Assembly (NCBI GenBank): GCA_016650185.1 | Contig: JAENWE010000146.1 | Location: 1 to 8,282, forward strand | Direction of reading: 5' to 3' | Source: Vicinamibacteria bacterium | Lineage (GTDB): Bacteria > Acidobacteriota > Vicinamibacteria > Fen-336 > JAGNNV01 | Length of the DNA stretch: 8,282 bases | In this document: piece after piece, positions 6,776 to 8,282 of the stretch | Numbering within the stretch: position 1 is the stretch's first letter | Layout: every line of letters starts with the position of its first letter | Program-made: the position numbers and the translations under genes | Notes under the pieces: generated by a model | Database searches by the model: none | Seen by the model: only the letters and a program-made list of their open reading frames with translations | What the model was told of the DNA's origin: nothing

Positions 6776-6940
6776 GGGCGCGAGCCCCGCGGAGTCTCGA
6801 TTCAGACTGGGAGCCGAGAAGGAAGGCTTCCCGGGCGGGTGGAAGGGAGGGGCGGGTCATGAGGGAACCTGAAACAGAAGCATATTCTGAAAAGGCGACG
6901 AACGGTCCAGGTTGTTCATTCGAAAACCGGCTTCAGTAAG
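6776..6940. promoter_or_regulatory. Divergent intergenic region between zinc-ribbon/receiver and FHA genes
   Basis: Promoters for both flanking genes must lie here or just inside them. The left part is purine-rich (repeated GGAAGG/GGGAGG around 6828-6856) and the right part is more AT-rich. The best -10-like match on the + strand is TATTCT at 6883-6888 (4 of 6), without a convincing -35. No clear operator-type inverted repeat is seen. The functional call rests on the divergent arrangement rather than on a strong motif. Confidence 0.3.
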
Positions 6941-7804
6941 ATGGACGGGAATTCCCCCCCTCCGCCGTACAGCCTGAGACACGATAACCCCTTGCGATTC
7001 GAGATCCGCCACCCCAGCCATCGAGAGGAGGTTTCCTCGAACAGCGACTTCGTCGTGTTCGGAAGAGATGCTTCCTGCGATGTTGTGATCAAGAACCCCC
7101 GATGCTCGCGACGACATGCGTCGCTGCGGAGCGTGCCCGCCGGATTCCAGCTGCTCGACCTGGGCAGTTCCAATGGGGTCTATGTCCTCGGTCAGAAGAT
7201 CGACGACGCCATCATCCGAGAAGGCGATGTCTTTTCCATGGGAGATGTGTTCGTGCGCCTGCTTCCCGAAGACATCCCGACCACTCTCGCCATGTCGCGC
7301 GCTGACGCGAAGCAGCTCCAGTCCGGTCGCTCCGCCCAGGCGCCCAGGCGGCCTCTGCCGCCTCCGCTGCCCAGGGCCGTTCGCGCTGCTCCGCCTTCGG
7401 TGAGCACCGCGCCCCTCGCTCCCAGGGTGCTCGCGGTGTCGTCCGCGGCCATCGGCGTGGCGCTCATCGTCGGCCCTTTGACCATGGGGCCGCAGCTGGG
7501 GGTCTTGGCCTACGTCCTGCCCGTGCTGGGTCTCTCGTCCGCCGTCGCGGGTTTGGGGCTTCTGGCCGGCTATCGATTCGCGCGAAACATCCACTATGCC
7601 CTGTTCACGATCTGGACCTTGACCTGCCTGCTGGCCCCTTTCGGGGTCATCGGCTTCGCGTATCACCTTCGGGGCGAGGATCACCCCGAAACCGACGCCT
7701 TCTTCGCGGTGGTCATCGGAATCGGAGGGGCCATGGCGGTCATCGCCCTGATCGTGATCGCGTTTCTGGCGCGCATCTACGTGCCGGCGCCCGTCCCTAT
7801 CTAG
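6941..7804 (+). CDS. FHA-domain membrane protein
   Basis: 287-aa protein with a cytoplasmic N-terminal forkhead-associated domain, which binds phosphothreonine peptides, and a membrane-embedded C-terminus. The FHA core (about 18-108) has its signature residues: Gly41-Arg42 (FGRDASCDVVI), Ser56 and His59 (CSRRHASL), and Asn78-Gly79 (LGSSNGVYV). The phosphate-binding Arg, Ser and Asn are thus retained and the domain should be functional. A Pro/Arg/Ala-rich linker (about 128-161) leads to four probable transmembrane helices at about 163-182, 186-210, 217-240 and 253-278. An acidic loop (RGEDHPETD) sits between the last two. The ATG at 6941 has only a weak ribosome site (GTAAG). It is divergent from the zinc-ribbon/receiver gene and may belong to the same signalling circuit. 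No Ser/Thr kinase is in the window. The membrane half matches no family I can name. Confidence 0.86.
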   Translation: MDGNSPPPPYSLRHDNPLRFEIRHPSHREEVSSNSDFVVFGRDASCDVVIKNPRCSRRHASLRSVPAGFQLLDLGSSNGVYVLGQKIDDAIIREGDVFSMGDVFVRLLPEDIPTTLAMSRADAKQLQSGRSAQAPRRPLPPPLPRAVRAAPPSVSTAPLAPRVLAVSSAAIGVALIVGPLTMGPQLGVLAYVLPVLGLSSAVAGLGLLAGYRFARNIHYALFTIWTLTCLLAPFGVIGFAYHLRGEDHPETDAFFAVVIGIGGAMAVIALIVIAFLARIYVPAPVPI

Positions 7805-7837
7805 CTCCCCGAAAAGGCGCACGCCTCGGAAATCGAG

Positions 7838-7852
7838 CGACCGGAGGGGTCG
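7838..7852 (+). terminator. Weak hairpin downstream of the FHA gene
   Basis: CGACC (7838-7842) pairs with GGTCG (7848-7852) around a GGAGG loop, 34 bases after the FHA stop and just before the next gene's promoter. The stem is only 5 bp and there is no T-run, so it may be chance. Confidence 0.2.
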
Positions 7853-7859
7853 ACGGAAA

Positions 7860-7889
7860 TTGACTGCGGCCCAGCCGGACGGGTATAAC
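7860..7889 (+). promoter_or_regulatory. Sigma70-like promoter for the E1 alpha gene
   Basis: TTGACT (7860-7865, 5 of 6 to the -35 consensus) and TATAAC (7884-7889, 5 of 6 to the -10 consensus) are separated by 18 bases. This is the best promoter match I found in the window. Initiation about 7 bases past the -10 box would fall near 7895-7897, only 6-8 bases before the ATG at 7903. Confidence 0.65.
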
Positions 7890-7902
7890 GGTGCGTTTGC
7901 CA

Positions 7903-8282
7903 ATGTCCAAGAAACCACCAGCCTCCAGGACGCGCGAGCGTTCCCTTCCTGCAAAGCCCGCTCCCGCTCCCGCGATGGCTACCGCCCAGTCGCGCGGCAA
8001 GTCCAAAGGGGCCCCCGGCCTCGACCGGGCAGAGGCTCTCCGCCTCTATCGCCAGATGCTCCTCATCCGACGGTTCGAGGAGAGAGCCCAGCAGATCTAT
8101 GTGGAAGGCAAGATCGGCGGCTTCCTCCACCTGTACATCGGCCAGGAAGCGATCGCCTGCGGGATCATGAGCCTGCTGCACAAGGACGACTACTTCATCG
8201 GCGCGTATCGCGATCACGGCTACACCCTCGCCCGCGGCGCCGACCCCAGGCCCTTGATGGCTGAGCTCATGGGCCGCTCCAC
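7903..8282 (+). CDS. pdhA: Pyruvate (2-oxoacid) dehydrogenase E1 component, alpha subunit, 3' partial
   Basis: N-terminal 126 residues of a thiamine-diphosphate-dependent E1 alpha subunit, which with a beta subunit decarboxylates pyruvate (or a branched-chain 2-oxoacid) and passes the acyl group to lipoyl-E2. Family marks are LYRQMLLIRRFEERA (48-62), GKIGGFLHLYIGQEA (69-83), YFIGAYRDHGY (97-107) and the ADPRPLMAELMGR segment (113-125). The ThDP-binding GDG...N motif lies beyond the window edge. The first 40 residues are a Lys/Arg/Pro/Ala-rich, probably disordered extension including a PAPAPA stretch; homology begins near LDRAEALRLY. The ATG at 7903 has no Shine-Dalgarno but sits immediately after a good promoter. 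An in-frame ATG at 7975 (residue 25) would shorten the extension but also lacks a ribosome site. The motifs fit the pyruvate type best, but the branched-chain type is not excluded. The reading frame is open to position 8282. Confidence 0.9.
   Translation, partial: MSKKPPASRTRERSLPAKPAPAPAMATAQSRGKSKGAPGLDRAEALRLYRQMLLIRRFEERAQQIYVEGKIGGFLHLYIGQEAIACGIMSLLHKDDYFIGAYRDHGYTLARGADPRPLMAELMGRS

Noticed and set aside
5957..6862. 301-codon open frame on the + strand opposite the zinc-ribbon/receiver gene
   Set aside because: Arg/Gly-rich shadow translation without motifs; the - strand frame has a zinc ribbon and receiver motifs.
7815..7826. AGGCG/CGCCT inverted repeat after the FHA gene
   Set aside because: The loop would be only 2 bases (or a 4-bp stem with 4-base loop) and no T-run follows; not convincing as a terminator.
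6857..7954. 365-codon open frame on the - strand across the FHA gene
   Set aside because: Its translation is low-complexity, rich in Gly, Arg, His and Asp; it is antisense to a clear FHA/membrane protein and also covers the E1 alpha promoter.
7860..8264. 134-codon + strand frame overlapping the last gene
   Set aside because: It is a different frame from the E1 alpha motifs and its product is Arg/Pro-rich with no domain; the E1 alpha frame runs to the window edge without a stop.
1..8282. Mobile element, CRISPR, tRNA or phage features
   Set aside because: No terminal inverted repeats, transposase or integrase motifs, regularly spaced repeats or tRNA cloverleaf were seen; gene content and base composition are uniform.

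Overview
The window is GC-rich, densely packed bacterial DNA. It has ten protein genes that are complete or nearly so, plus the first part of an eleventh. A BamD-like outer-membrane assembly lipoprotein points to a diderm (Gram-negative-type) bacterium. Gene order, the class II-like AroA, the zinc-ribbon/receiver protein and the FHA-membrane protein would suit an Acidobacteriota or a deltaproteobacterial/myxobacterial-type lineage, possibly uncultured. That placement is an impression from the proteins, not a demonstrated assignment. I see no rRNA, tRNA, insertion sequence, phage gene, CRISPR array or origin.

Layout. Positions 1-2115 (+) hold a tightly coupled run: a YbgC-type hotdog thioesterase (5' end outside the window), a sugar-nucleotide epimerase of the extended SDR family, and a BamD-like TPR lipoprotein. 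Both junctions are 4-base ATGA overlaps. Facing it at 2154-2591 (-) is an orphan RsbW-type histidine-kinase-fold ATPase, with a hairpin in the short convergent gap. Positions 2710-5256 (+) carry aroA (EPSP synthase), aroK (shikimate kinase, starting with TTG inside a TTGA overlap with the aroA stop) and a calcineurin-like phosphoesterase. The first two are the sixth and fifth steps of the shikimate pathway.

Positions 5268-6754 (-) hold a two-gene unit. The first gene is an N-terminal zinc ribbon, low-complexity linker and C-terminal receiver domain; the second is maf. The receiver keeps its acidic pocket, Thr and Lys, but has Glu where the phosphorylated Asp should be. Divergent from it, at 6941-7804 (+), is an FHA-domain protein with a proline-rich linker and about four membrane helices. 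The window ends inside a gene for the alpha subunit of a 2-oxoacid (probably pyruvate) dehydrogenase E1 component. It has a good sigma70-like promoter placed so close to the start codon that the transcript would be almost leaderless.

Most of the window is housekeeping: aromatic amino acid precursors, outer membrane assembly, nucleotide surveillance and central carbon metabolism. The less ordinary part is the signalling set: the zinc-ribbon pseudo-receiver, the FHA-membrane protein and the orphan RsbW-type ATPase. I found no clear evidence of a wholly new defence or mobile system.
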